5,996 nt of DNA from the NCBI GenBank assembly GCA_030621685.1, contig JAUXHF010000128.1, positions 1-5,996 of the forward strand. The letters run 5' to 3'. The position numbers and the translations under genes were made by a program. Shown piece by piece: positions 1 to 5,780 of the stretch; the first letter of the stretch is position 1; every line of letters starts with the position of its first letter. Source of the DNA: Spirochaetota bacterium. GTDB taxonomy: Bacteria; Spirochaetota; UBA12135; COTS27. The notes beneath the pieces are model-generated. The model had not been told where the DNA came from. It ran no database searches and worked only from the letters and a program-made list of their open reading frames with translations.

Positions 1-112
1 TGCAAGCAAAAAATTAGTTTGGACGCTATGCAAGCAAAAAATTAGTTTGGACGCTATGCAAGCAAAAAATTAGTTTGGACGCTATGCAAGCAAAAAATTA
101 GTTTGGACGCTA
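1..112. repeat. Tandem array of four identical 28-bp units
   Basis: Four perfect copies lie at 1-28, 29-56, 57-84 and 85-112, each starting TGCAAGCAAAAAATTAG and ending GGACGCTA. The array is complete at base 1, so it very probably continues to the left of the window. After 112 the next unit starts (TG) and then diverges. The unit length is not a multiple of three and both strands carry stops (for example AAT TAG), so it is not a protein repeat. There are no spacers, so it is not a CRISPR array. Each unit has an A6 tract, and each unit junction contains the small dyad GCT-ATGCA-AGC. Perfect identity points to recent expansion by slippage or unequal recombination. Its function is unknown; it could be a copy-number-variable minisatellite or a protein-binding array. 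Confidence 0.97.
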
Positions 113-360
113 TGATATGCCAAACGTAAAATTACAAATTAGGCTAGGCTGATTGCTAAGAAAAGCTAAACTTGACGCTTTTTAAAAAAACAGCCTCGAA
201 AAAAACTAGGGAAACTAGGGAAAAACTTTATAAATTTCTTAAGCAAAATTATCTAAAAAAAAAATGCTAAAAAAAACAAGCAATTATTAAAGTTTTTAAA
301 AGATATCACGAAATTTTACGTAGGATAAACCGAATCCCTCCCAATAATAGGTTCATCTCA
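113..360. other. A-rich non-coding stretch, no gene seen
   Basis: This stretch between the 28-bp array and the stem-loop has stops in all frames and many A and T homopolymers, including A10 near 254-263. No tRNA, rRNA or known RNA motif was recognised. It holds a 10-bp pentamer duplication AGGCTAGGCT (141-150), a 9-bp tandem AAACTAGGG (203-220), and two segments (about 115-133 and 154-180) that look like decayed copies of the 28-bp unit. No convincing paired -35/-10 promoter was found on either strand. Confidence 0.6.
203..220. repeat. 9-bp tandem duplication AAACTAGGG x2
   Basis: Two exact adjacent copies of AAACTAGGG lie at 203-211 and 212-220, in A-rich DNA between the 28-bp array and the stem-loop at 361. 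It is probably a replication-slippage product. No role is suggested by context. Confidence 0.8.
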
Positions 361-396
361 GGGCAGGAAGAAGTCCCCCTTGTTCCTGCCCGTTTT
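361..396 (+). terminator. Strong stem-loop with downstream T-rich tract
   Basis: GGGCAGGAA (361-369) pairs perfectly with TTCCTGCCC (383-391). After one G-G mismatch, AAG (371-373) pairs with CTT (379-381), leaving a five-base loop (374-378). On the + strand it is followed by G-TTTT-CTATTTCTAATTTTT, as in an intrinsic terminator. On the - strand the tract after the stem is not T-rich. The hairpin lies about 60-90 bases beyond the stop of the - strand TPR gene, where its transcript would be expected to end, but the T tract points the other way. It may therefore end + strand transcription entering from the left, or act weakly in both directions. Confidence 0.7.
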
Positions 397-452
397 CTAT
401 TTCTAATTTTTCATGTTTTCTCTGTATAGCTAAAGCTTTCTTCGAAAACTAC

Positions 453-1196
453 TCATTGGGTGTCTGCTTCTTGATCATTGCTTGCACTATCATCATAGGT
501 GTATTCACTGATACCAAGGAGTTTAAATCCATCTAAAGCCTCTTTGGCTTGATTGATGTAGATTTCTGGAATGTTTTTCTCTTTGCTCGTGTTTTCCTTA
601 GAAGCATCTGTGAAAAACTGGTATAGCTCCCTCGCCTCATCGTAACGCTCTAAATAACTTAGGTTACGGGCACGAAGCAATTTCACCTCGTTTTGGAAAT
701 AGGTTCCCGCGTAATACTGCTCGTACTCATCTAAAACAAGCAACACAGCGTTATATTCACCTTCAAGTTCATAGCTTTGTGCTTTTAGCATATATATCTG
801 CGGGCTGAGGAAAAACTTTTTATCTTCAAGAAGCCTATCAAATAACTCTCGAGATTCCGCATAGTTGCCTAAACGAAAATTTATTAATCCAGCATGAAAA
901 AGACCTCTTTTCGCATTTAGGCTTCTTTTCTTCTGCTCGTACAATTCTGAAAGCTCGCCGGCAAGAAGCAACAACTCTTCTTCATAGGCCAGGCTGTCTT
1001 TTTCGAAAACAATGCCCTCTTCACGTCCCAACAAGGAATTCACAGCAATACTTACTTTCTTTTCTTGATTATCAGCATAACTCTGATAGGCATAAAAACT
1101 AGCCACCACCAAAAGTATGCAGAAAACGATTATCATCATTTTCACAAAAAAGTTTTGTTTTGTTTCTAAAGAACCTATAAGCTTATCCGTTTTCAA
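453..1196 (-). CDS. Membrane-anchored tetratricopeptide-repeat (TPR) protein
   Basis: This 247-residue protein has a short basic N-terminus, one hydrophobic segment (about residues 19-37) and a helical domain that should lie in the periplasm. The segment is either an uncleaved anchor or a signal peptide cut near SYA-D (residues 39-42); no lipobox is present. Three TPR-like helix pairs are visible at about 94-125, 131-162 and 168-198, with recurring patterns such as GNYAESRELF, GEYNAVLLVL and ERYDEARELY. The C-terminal 20 residues are acidic. TPR domains bind proteins, so a scaffold or adaptor role is likely; the partner is unknown. The overall shape resembles YfgM-type or other envelope TPR proteins. 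The start is TTG at 1196, chosen because an AAGGTG ribosome site (1210-1205) lies 8 bases upstream. The next starts, at residues 20-21, would remove the basic n-region. It is divergent from the protease gene across 637 bp. It reads as a real gene, but its exact function is not recognised. Confidence 0.85.
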   Translation of the reverse strand: MKTDKLIGSLETKQNFFVKMMIIVFCILLVVASFYAYQSYADNQEKKVSIAVNSLLGREEGIVFEKDSLAYEEELLLLAGELSELYEQKKRSLNAKRGLFHAGLINFRLGNYAESRELFDRLLEDKKFFLSPQIYMLKAQSYELEGEYNAVLLVLDEYEQYYAGTYFQNEVKLLRARNLSYLERYDEARELYQFFTDASKENTSKEKNIPEIYINQAKEALDGFKLLGISEYTYDDSASNDQEADTQ

Positions 1197-1204
1197 ATCT
1201 CCAG

Positions 1205-1210
1205 CACCTT
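1205..1210 (-). promoter_or_regulatory. Ribosome binding site deciding a TTG start
   Basis: Read on the - strand this is AAGGTG, 8 bases before the TTG at 1196. A GGAG at 1202-1199 lies only 2 bases from the TTG and is less well placed. An in-frame ATG just upstream (ATG-GAT-TAA) stops after two codons, so it cannot be the gene start. The TTG is therefore the best-supported initiation codon. Confidence 0.65.
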
Positions 1211-1281
1211 AATCCATGATATTTCTCTAAAAAAAATAAGCAACCTTGTTCTTACTTTAACTAGAGTATTTACAAAGATAA

Positions 1282-1309
1282 AGTATACTACCTATGTACA
1301 AACAAACAA
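1282..1309 (-). promoter_or_regulatory. Candidate sigma-70-like promoter for the TPR gene
   Basis: On the - strand TTGTTT (1309-1304) and TATACT (1287-1282) are separated by 16 bases. The -10 matches the consensus at 5 of 6 positions and the -35 at 3 of 6. Transcription would start near 1275 and give an untranslated leader of roughly 80 bases. AGTATACT (1282-1289) is a perfect palindrome, so a -10-like box exists in both directions. This is prediction only. Confidence 0.4.
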
Positions 1310-1323
1310 CATTTTTTCAGTAA

Positions 1324-1349
1324 TTAGCCAAGAAAATTAGCCAAGAAAA
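1324..1349. repeat. 13-bp tandem duplication TTAGCCAAGAAAA x2
   Basis: Exact copies lie at 1324-1336 and 1337-1349, followed by a partial third (TTAA). The repeat lies upstream of the candidate TPR-gene promoter. It is probably a slippage duplication; a binding-site role is possible but unsupported. Confidence 0.85.
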
Positions 1350-1375
1350 TTAAATATCGAAATTACATGCGGAAG

Positions 1376-1407
1376 TTACACAAAAACTAACCAAACCTTT
1401 ACACAAA
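1376..1407. repeat. Two TTACACAAA direct repeats 23 bp apart
   Basis: Exact 9-bp copies lie at 1376-1384 and 1399-1407. Their start-to-start distance of 23 bp is close to two helical turns, which is compatible with paired regulator sites. They do not match the DnaA box consensus TTATNCACA well. Confidence 0.5.
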
Positions 1408-1602
1408 TAAAGCAAGATATACAACTACTCTGCTCTATTTTACAACTGCTTACCTGCTATGCAAATGCAGTATGGCTGTATGAAGCTAATGCAACCAGCT
1501 ATGACCAGCGCTCGTGAAAACCTAAAAATATTGCGGTAAAATAATAAAAATGACAAAAAAAGTTATAATAAGCTAAGAATAACAAAAATTATACATTAAA
1601 AT

Positions 1603-1634
1603 TATACGTTTATAAAATTAAAAATATACGTTTA
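1603..1634. repeat. Two TATACGTTTA direct repeats 22 bp apart
   Basis: Exact 10-bp copies lie at 1603-1612 and 1625-1634. A weaker relative, TATACATTA, lies at 1590-1598. A spacing of about two helical turns would put both copies on the same DNA face, as for an activator or repressor upstream of prc. The DNA is very AT-rich, so chance is a serious alternative. Confidence 0.45.
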
Positions 1635-1658
1635 AGTCTATACCCAAAGACCGCAAAC

Positions 1659-1685
1659 AAAGCCTAGCCAATTATAAAAGGCTTT
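1659..1685. terminator. Weak terminator-like hairpin
   Basis: AAAGCCT (1659-1665) pairs with AGGCTTT (1679-1685) around a 13-base loop. The TTTT run at 1683-1686 is largely part of the stem, and no long T tract follows, so termination would be weak on the + strand. On the - strand the stem is followed by TTGTTTG. It lies just before the candidate prc promoter and could insulate it from upstream transcription. Confidence 0.35.
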
Positions 1686-1687
1686 TC

Positions 1688-1716
1688 ATGAAATCTTTCT
1701 CAATATCGGTTATAAT
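1688..1716 (+). promoter_or_regulatory. Candidate upstream promoter of the protease gene
   Basis: ATGAAA (1688-1693, 4 of 6 matches to TTGACA) and a perfect TATAAT (1711-1716) are separated by 17 bases. Transcription would start near 1723, giving a leader of about 110 bases. Of the candidate prc promoters it has the best spacing. Confidence 0.45.
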
Positions 1717-1735
1717 GAGGTTGTATGTAAGCTAA

Positions 1736-1753
1736 GACATAGAAGACATAGAA
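1736..1753. repeat. 9-bp tandem duplication GACATAGAA x2
   Basis: Exact copies lie at 1736-1744 and 1745-1753. The duplication doubles the AAGACA word that could act as the -35 of the second prc promoter, placing a copy at 1734-1739 and one at 1743-1748. Confidence 0.8.
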
Positions 1754-1773
1754 CACACTTTGTGTTTTATAAT
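1743..1773 (+). promoter_or_regulatory. Candidate second promoter of the protease gene, with dyad
   Basis: A perfect TATAAT lies at 1768-1773. The nearest -35-like word is AAGACA (1743-1748, 4 of 6), with a long 19-base spacer. The dyad AACACA-CTT-TGTGTT (1752-1766) sits inside the spacer and abuts the -10. A regulator binding there would compete with RNA polymerase or alter the spacer, and in the upstream transcript the dyad could fold as a small hairpin. Transcription would start near 1780, about 54 bases before the gene. Confidence 0.4.
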
Positions 1774-1833
1774 GGAAGCATATAAATTTTTAATTTCAAA
1801 CTAAGTATCAAAAATATCTATACAAAGAGCATC

Positions 1834-3963
1834 ATGAAAAAAAGCATTATATTTATCTTCATTATTTCATTTTTCCTCACTTCATCGGCTAATTCAAAGC
1901 AAGCTATTAGCGAGGAAGAATATTTACTTACAGCTCATATTCAAATACTGAGCAACTATCATTTTCTGAAGAAAAAACCTTCGACAACTCTTTTTAATGA
2001 AATTTTCGTAAACTACCTGAAAGAATTAGATCGTTTTAAATTTTTGTTATTAGAAAATGAAGTACGTGCCTTAGCAGAATACCGCCAGCCAAATAAAGAT
2101 AATCTCTCAGATATTCTTGAAATATCTTCTGTTACAAAAATTATTTTAGACGAAAGAATAGCAGAATTGCGCATGCTCGTTGCCGGCATACTTCAGCAAG
2201 AGTTCGACTTTGCTATAGATGAAACCTACGAAACTGATTACAAAAAAGTTGCTTACGCAAGTAGCTTGGAAGATTTAAAAGATCGCTGGCGAAGACGGCT
2301 GAAATATAGAATGTTAGAAGGCATTTTAGAAAAAACTCTGCCCGATACCTCGCTTCAATTAGCCCAAACTCCCAGAAATAAGCAACAAGACAGCAAGCAA
2401 GATCTTTCGAAAATCGGTATTGGCTACGCCGAAGCCAAAGAAAAAACTCGCACGGAACTTGTTAAATCGTTTCAGCGATACTTCGCGAATATTCAAACAC
2501 AGCGGGAACGGGACTATTTCAATCTCTACTTAAAAGCATTGAGTAAAAGCTACGATGAATATACCAGCTTTCTGCCACCCATAGAAAAAGAGACTTTCGA
2601 TATTGACATGTCCGGACAATTAGAGGGCATCGGCGCTGAAATCACGAAAAACGAGATAGGCTACATAGAAATTGTACGCATTGTCCCAGGCGGGCCCTCT
2701 TACCAACAAAAAGAACTGCAGTCTGGCGACCAGATTATGAAAGTGGCCCAAGGCTACCATGAAGCCGTCGATATTAAAAATTTCACCCTAAACGAGGCCT
2801 TAAAACTTATTCGTGGCAAAAAAGGCACGCTCATTCAGCTCACAGTAAAAAAAGCAAATGGTAGCACAAAGGTTATTCCTATCATCCGTGATACCATTGT
2901 CTTAAATAAAACCTATGCCCGCTCGGTAGTCTTGCAGTTTCACAATAAGCGCTATGGCTACCTTTACTTGCCAAAATTTTACAGAGATTTCAATAACAAA
3001 AGCTCCAGCCGCTCCTCATCAGAAGATGTGCATAAGGAACTGACCTACCTGAACAGCCAAAATGTGGATGCCCTTGTTTTCGATTTGCGGTTCAACGGCG
3101 GCGGATCTTTAGAAGATGCTATTGTCATGAGCGGTCTCTTCATTAAAGATGGTCCTGTCATCCGTGTGCGCGATAGCGAAAAAGAATATCCTGCCTACCG
3201 GGATAAAGATAGCGGTATTGCTTTCGATAAACCCATGCTCGTGCTTGTCAATGAAGGCTCTGCTTCTGCCTCCGAGATTCTGGCAGCCTCTTTGCAAGAT
3301 CACAAACGGGCACTTATTGTAGGAAGCTCACAAAAAACCTTTGGGAAAGGCACAGTGCAAATACTCCACTCGCTCAATAACTCTCGCTACGCTAAAGATA
3401 ATTACAACGGAGATTTAGGCTATCTTAAATTCACCACTCAAAAGTATTACAGAATCTCCGGGCTAAGCACCCAGACCATTGGCGTCAAACCAGATATCGT
3501 TATTCCAAGTTTAGAAAACTTCCAAATTCCTCGAGAAAGTAGCTATTCCAACGACTCCCTAAGCCCCATTCCTTACAGCAAATGGGATAAGTTTCAGTAT
3601 AACTACTCTCGGCTTGAACAAAAACAGCAGCTGCGGTTACAAAATAACAGCAACTTTGAAAATATTATTAAACGCAATAAACTTATGCTTGAACGAAAAA
3701 AGCAAACAAAGTTTACCCTCAACCACAAACAAGCCCATTCCAGTAGACAGGCTTATCTTAAAGAGCTTGTGAACTATGTAGTCGATTTACAACAAGATCT
3801 GGATTTCAAAGCAATCCCCAAACAAGTTTCTGAGGCAGACAAACAGCCTAGCGGATTTAAAGAAAAAATTGAAGAACGTAACTCTTGGTACAATCAGCTT
3901 TCACGAGATATTTATATTCGCGAAACCCTAGCCATACTAGAAGATGTCTTAGAAGACATTTAA
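1834..3963 (+). CDS. prc: Tail-specific (C-terminal processing) protease Prc/Tsp, family S41A
   Basis: This 709-residue periplasmic serine protease should recognise non-polar C-termini of envelope proteins and then process or degrade them. Residues 1-21 form a signal peptide, with likely cleavage at ANS-K or SSA-N. The N-terminal helical domain (about 25-255) ends in YDEYTSFLPP, equivalent to the family's DPHT..LSP segment. A PDZ domain follows (about 259-355: GIGAEI, GDQIM). The S41 core (about 360-560) has DLRFNGGGSL (417-426), SASASE (476-481) and FGKGTVQ (503-509). By alignment with E. coli Prc (Ser452/Lys477), the dyad is Ser478 and Lys505. Residues 570-705 match the long C-terminal domain of Prc. 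The length is slightly above E. coli Prc (682), so the gene is complete. The loop before Lys505 (VGSSQKTFGKG) is two residues longer than in E. coli. The start is ATG with an AAAGAG site 4 bases upstream; it gives a clean signal peptide. Confidence 0.95.
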   Translation: MKKSIIFIFIISFFLTSSANSKQAISEEEYLLTAHIQILSNYHFLKKKPSTTLFNEIFVNYLKELDRFKFLLLENEVRALAEYRQPNKDNLSDILEISSVTKIILDERIAELRMLVAGILQQEFDFAIDETYETDYKKVAYASSLEDLKDRWRRRLKYRMLEGILEKTLPDTSLQLAQTPRNKQQDSKQDLSKIGIGYAEAKEKTRTELVKSFQRYFANIQTQRERDYFNLYLKALSKSYDEYTSFLPPIEKETFDIDMSGQLEGIGAEITKNEIGYIEIVRIVPGGPSYQQKELQSGDQIMKVAQGYHEAVDIKNFTLNEALKLIRGKKGTLIQLTVKKANGSTKVIPIIRDTIVLNKTYARSVVLQFHNKRYGYLYLPKFYRDFNNKSSSRSSSEDVHKELTYLNSQNVDALVFDLRFNGGGSLEDAIVMSGLFIKDGPVIRVRDSEKEYPAYRDKDSGIAFDKPMLVLVNEGSASASEILAASLQDHKRALIVGSSQKTFGKGTVQILHSLNNSRYAKDNYNGDLGYLKFTTQKYYRISGLSTQTIGVKPDIVIPSLENFQIPRESSYSNDSLSPIPYSKWDKFQYNYSRLEQKQQLRLQNNSNFENIIKRNKLMLERKKQTKFTLNHKQAHSSRQAYLKELVNYVVDLQQDLDFKAIPKQVSEADKQPSGFKEKIEERNSWYNQLSRDIYIRETLAILEDVLEDI

Positions 3964-4101
3964 TCAAAAAAAACCTACTTATAAAGAGTAACCCTACAAA
4001 TAAAAGTTTCGGTATTTGGTTTTTAGCATTGCTTATGTAACTTTTGTATTACAGAGCAGGCTTATCATAAACCAAGCACTTTATTTTTCAAAACAAAAAA
4101 T

Positions 4102-4108
4102 AGAAGGA
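4102..4108 (+). promoter_or_regulatory. Strong ribosome binding site of the LysM gene
   Basis: AGAAGGA lies 7 bases before the ATG at 4116. The alternative ATG at 4173 has no comparable site (ACCACGTACA precedes it). This favours the longer protein, even though the shorter one would have the more typical lipoprotein signal length. Confidence 0.75.
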
Positions 4109-4115
4109 ATAAATC

Positions 4116-4895
4116 ATGCAAAAACACAGCTTATCAAAGCCACTAAACTCTAGCTTAAAAACACCACGTACAATGAAGAAGCAAAAAAAAGCTTGGCGAA
4201 GCCTTTTTTTGCTTTTAACAAGCCTGCTGCTTTTCGGTTGTGGCAGCTTAGCGCCCTTAGTCCAAAGAGAAAACGCCGCCAAGGCGATTAACGCCGCCAC
4301 TTTGGTAGAGGCAGCCAAGTTTGCCCCCGATGCCATCCGCATGGCAGAAACTAATTTTAATAGCGGCGATAGCCTTCTTGTAGAGGCAAAGAAAAGCCCC
4401 AAAAATATAAAAGCTAAGGAAGAATACCTTAGCTCTGAACAAGAAGCCTTGCGGGCGCTTGCTCTTTCACTCTCTGCCTTTATTGAAGAAACTGGCTCTC
4501 TCATCCAAGAAAAAGGCAAGCTGCTTTTAAACGAACCCGAATTCATGCTGATAGGCAGAGCTGTCAATAAAAACAAAGATGCCAGCTTGCTCCTTAAACA
4601 GAATGCCCTAAGCGAAAGCTTAAAAGAAGCCCTTGATGCCAGAGAGCTTATCACCTCTGTCCAAGGAGAACCCATACCCAAAGAGACCCTAGCAGAAGTC
4701 AAGGTTATTCCCTCCGATATTTCTTTCTACACGGTCATCTTAAATAAAAGAAATAGAGATGCCCTCTGGAAAATAGCTGAAAGATTATTAAAAAACCCAT
4801 GGCGCTGGCCAGAAATTTTCCGGCTTAATGATATTATTATTAAGGACCCAGACCTTATCTATCCTGGGCAGCGTCTGCGCATACCCGCAGAATAA
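4116..4895 (+). CDS. Lipoprotein with C-terminal LysM peptidoglycan-binding domain
   Basis: This 259-residue protein is predicted to anchor in a membrane by a lipidated cysteine and to bind peptidoglycan. The signal peptide is long: a basic n-region (residues 1-29), then a hydrophobic core (30-40) and the lipobox LFGC with Cys42. Gly follows the Cys, so by the enteric +2 rule it would go to the outer membrane. Residues about 50-195 are Ala/Glu/Lys/Leu-rich and helical, with coiled-coil character, resembling DUF4398-like lipoproteins. Residues 204-257 are a LysM domain: YTV at its start, ALWKIAERLL, WRWPEIFRLND, and the closing YPGQRLRIP. It follows prc by 152 bp and precedes kdsA by 79 bp. 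No catalytic domain is present, so a structural or targeting role is likely. The specific family is not recognised. Confidence 0.9.
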   Translation: MQKHSLSKPLNSSLKTPRTMKKQKKAWRSLFLLLTSLLLFGCGSLAPLVQRENAAKAINAATLVEAAKFAPDAIRMAETNFNSGDSLLVEAKKSPKNIKAKEEYLSSEQEALRALALSLSAFIEETGSLIQEKGKLLLNEPEFMLIGRAVNKNKDASLLLKQNALSESLKEALDARELITSVQGEPIPKETLAEVKVIPSDISFYTVILNKRNRDALWKIAERLLKNPWRWPEIFRLNDIIIKDPDLIYPGQRLRIPAE

Positions 4896-4901
4896 AGGCT
4901 T

Positions 4902-4919
4902 CACGGCTGCAGGGCCGTG
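4902..4919 (+). other. Intergenic hairpin between the LysM gene and kdsA
   Basis: CACGGC (4902-4907) pairs with GCCGTG (4914-4919) around the loop TGCAGG, beginning 6 bases after the LysM stop. No T tract follows directly; the nearest is ATTTTTC at 4939-4945. It is therefore a poor intrinsic terminator and more likely a 3' end protecting the upstream message or a partial attenuator before kdsA. Confidence 0.45.
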
Positions 4920-4974
4920 TATGTGTCGTCTTCTTAGGATTTTTCTGCCCTGTTAAATTAAGGCACTTCTTTCT

Positions 4975-5769
4975 ATGTCTATGTTCCCAAAGGACAAGTT
5001 TTTTATCATCGCTGGTCCTTGCGTAATCGAAAGTTTGCAGCTACTAGAAACAGTGGCAACAAGCTTAAAAATGCTTGCGCAGAAGCTTGATATTCATGTG
5101 ATATTTAAATCTTCTTTCGATAAAGCCAACCGCTCTTCCACTTCCGGATTCCGCGGCCCCGGGCAAGCTAAGGGCCTGGCCATGCTCAATACCATAAAGC
5201 AGAAATTTTCTTTACCTGTTCTTTCAGACATCCACACGCCTGCCATGATAGCAGAGGCCGCTAAAGTATTAGATGTTTTACAAATACCTGCTTTCTTGGC
5301 CAGACAAAGCGATTTATACATTGAAGCGGCTAAAACAGGAAAGGCCTTAAACATTAAAAAAGGCCAGTTTATGGCCCCAGCAGAAATGCAGCAAGCCCTA
5401 GAAAAATTTCGCAGTGCCGGTAGCTTAGCCCCTGTAGCGCTTACCGAGCGTGGCAGTTTTTTTGGCTACGGAGACCTTGTTGTTGACTTTCGATCTATCG
5501 ATATTATGAAAGAAACAGGAGCAGCCTATATATTTGATGCTACCCATTCTATGCAGAAACCAGCCGCCTTAAAAAACAAAAGCGGCGGCGATAGAAAATA
5601 CTTACGCTCCTTAGCCTTGGCCCAAGTAGCAGCAGGGGCCCACGGAGTTTTTATCGAAGTTCACCCCCATCCTCATGCCGCTAAAAGTGATGCCGCTACC
5701 CAGCTGCCCTTAGCAGACTTAGAGCCTCTTGTAAAAGATATGCTAAAAGTCTATGCTTGCGTGCATTAA
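4975..5769 (+). CDS. kdsA: 3-deoxy-D-manno-octulosonate 8-phosphate synthase (KDO8P synthase)
   Basis: This cytoplasmic enzyme condenses phosphoenolpyruvate with D-arabinose 5-phosphate to give KDO 8-phosphate, the committed step towards the KDO of the LPS inner core. It has 264 residues, close to the Aquifex aeolicus enzyme and shorter than E. coli KdsA (284). Motifs in order are AGPCVIES (13-20), FKSSFDKANRSS (44-55), LSDIH (83-87), QIPAFLARQSDL (103-114), NIKKGQF (126-132), LTERGSFFGY (156-165), FDATHS (187-192), GVFIEVHPHP (224-233) and KSDAATQLPL (237-246). Cys16, His191, Glu228 and Asp239 align with the four metal ligands of the A. aeolicus enzyme, so it should be of the metal-dependent class; E. 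coli has Asn in place of the Cys. The ATG at 4975 has AAGG 11 bases upstream; an ATG two codons later is too far from it. The gene looks complete. It shows that this organism makes KDO. Confidence 0.97.
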   Translation: MSMFPKDKFFIIAGPCVIESLQLLETVATSLKMLAQKLDIHVIFKSSFDKANRSSTSGFRGPGQAKGLAMLNTIKQKFSLPVLSDIHTPAMIAEAAKVLDVLQIPAFLARQSDLYIEAAKTGKALNIKKGQFMAPAEMQQALEKFRSAGSLAPVALTERGSFFGYGDLVVDFRSIDIMKETGAAYIFDATHSMQKPAALKNKSGGDRKYLRSLALAQVAAGAHGVFIEVHPHPHAAKSDAATQLPLADLEPLVKDMLKVYACVH

Positions 5770-5780
5770 AATACAGCCTG

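Larger units (their letters stand above)
1197..1833. other. 637-bp divergent intergenic region
   Basis: This region separates the - strand TPR gene from the + strand protease gene. It is strongly AT-rich except for a patch at about 1430-1540. It holds candidate promoters for both genes, three exact TATAAT words (1564-1569, 1711-1716, 1768-1773), several short direct repeats (13, 9, 10 and 9 bp units) and two hairpin-forming dyads (1659-1685 and 1752-1766). No protein gene is supported. The length and density of repeats exceed what two simple promoters need, so it may also hold regulator sites or a small RNA; none was recognised. Confidence 0.6.

Noticed and set aside
1..112. CRISPR array
   Set aside because: The 28-bp units are directly adjacent with no spacers, and no cas genes are present.
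350..396. SRP (4.5S) RNA, suggested by CAGGGCAGGAAGAAG
   Set aside because: The conserved GGUCAGG...AGCAGCC core is missing, and the bases form a simple 12-pair stem with a T-rich tail instead.
1459..1539. 26-codon open frame (MQMQYGCMKLMQ...)
   Set aside because: No ribosome binding site precedes it, the content is low-complexity with repeated Met, and no recognisable domain exists.
3109..3303. 64-codon open frame on the - strand inside prc
   Set aside because: It lies opposite the conserved catalytic region of the protease and shows no independent coding evidence.
4088..4702. 204-codon open frame on the - strand opposite the LysM gene
   Set aside because: It is antisense to a well-supported gene with lipobox and LysM domain; its Ser/Leu-rich translation reflects the complement of Ala/Lys/Glu/Leu codons and has no ribosome site support.
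5094..5354. 86-codon open frame on the - strand inside kdsA
   Set aside because: It is opposite highly conserved KdsA motifs and its translation resembles no known protein.
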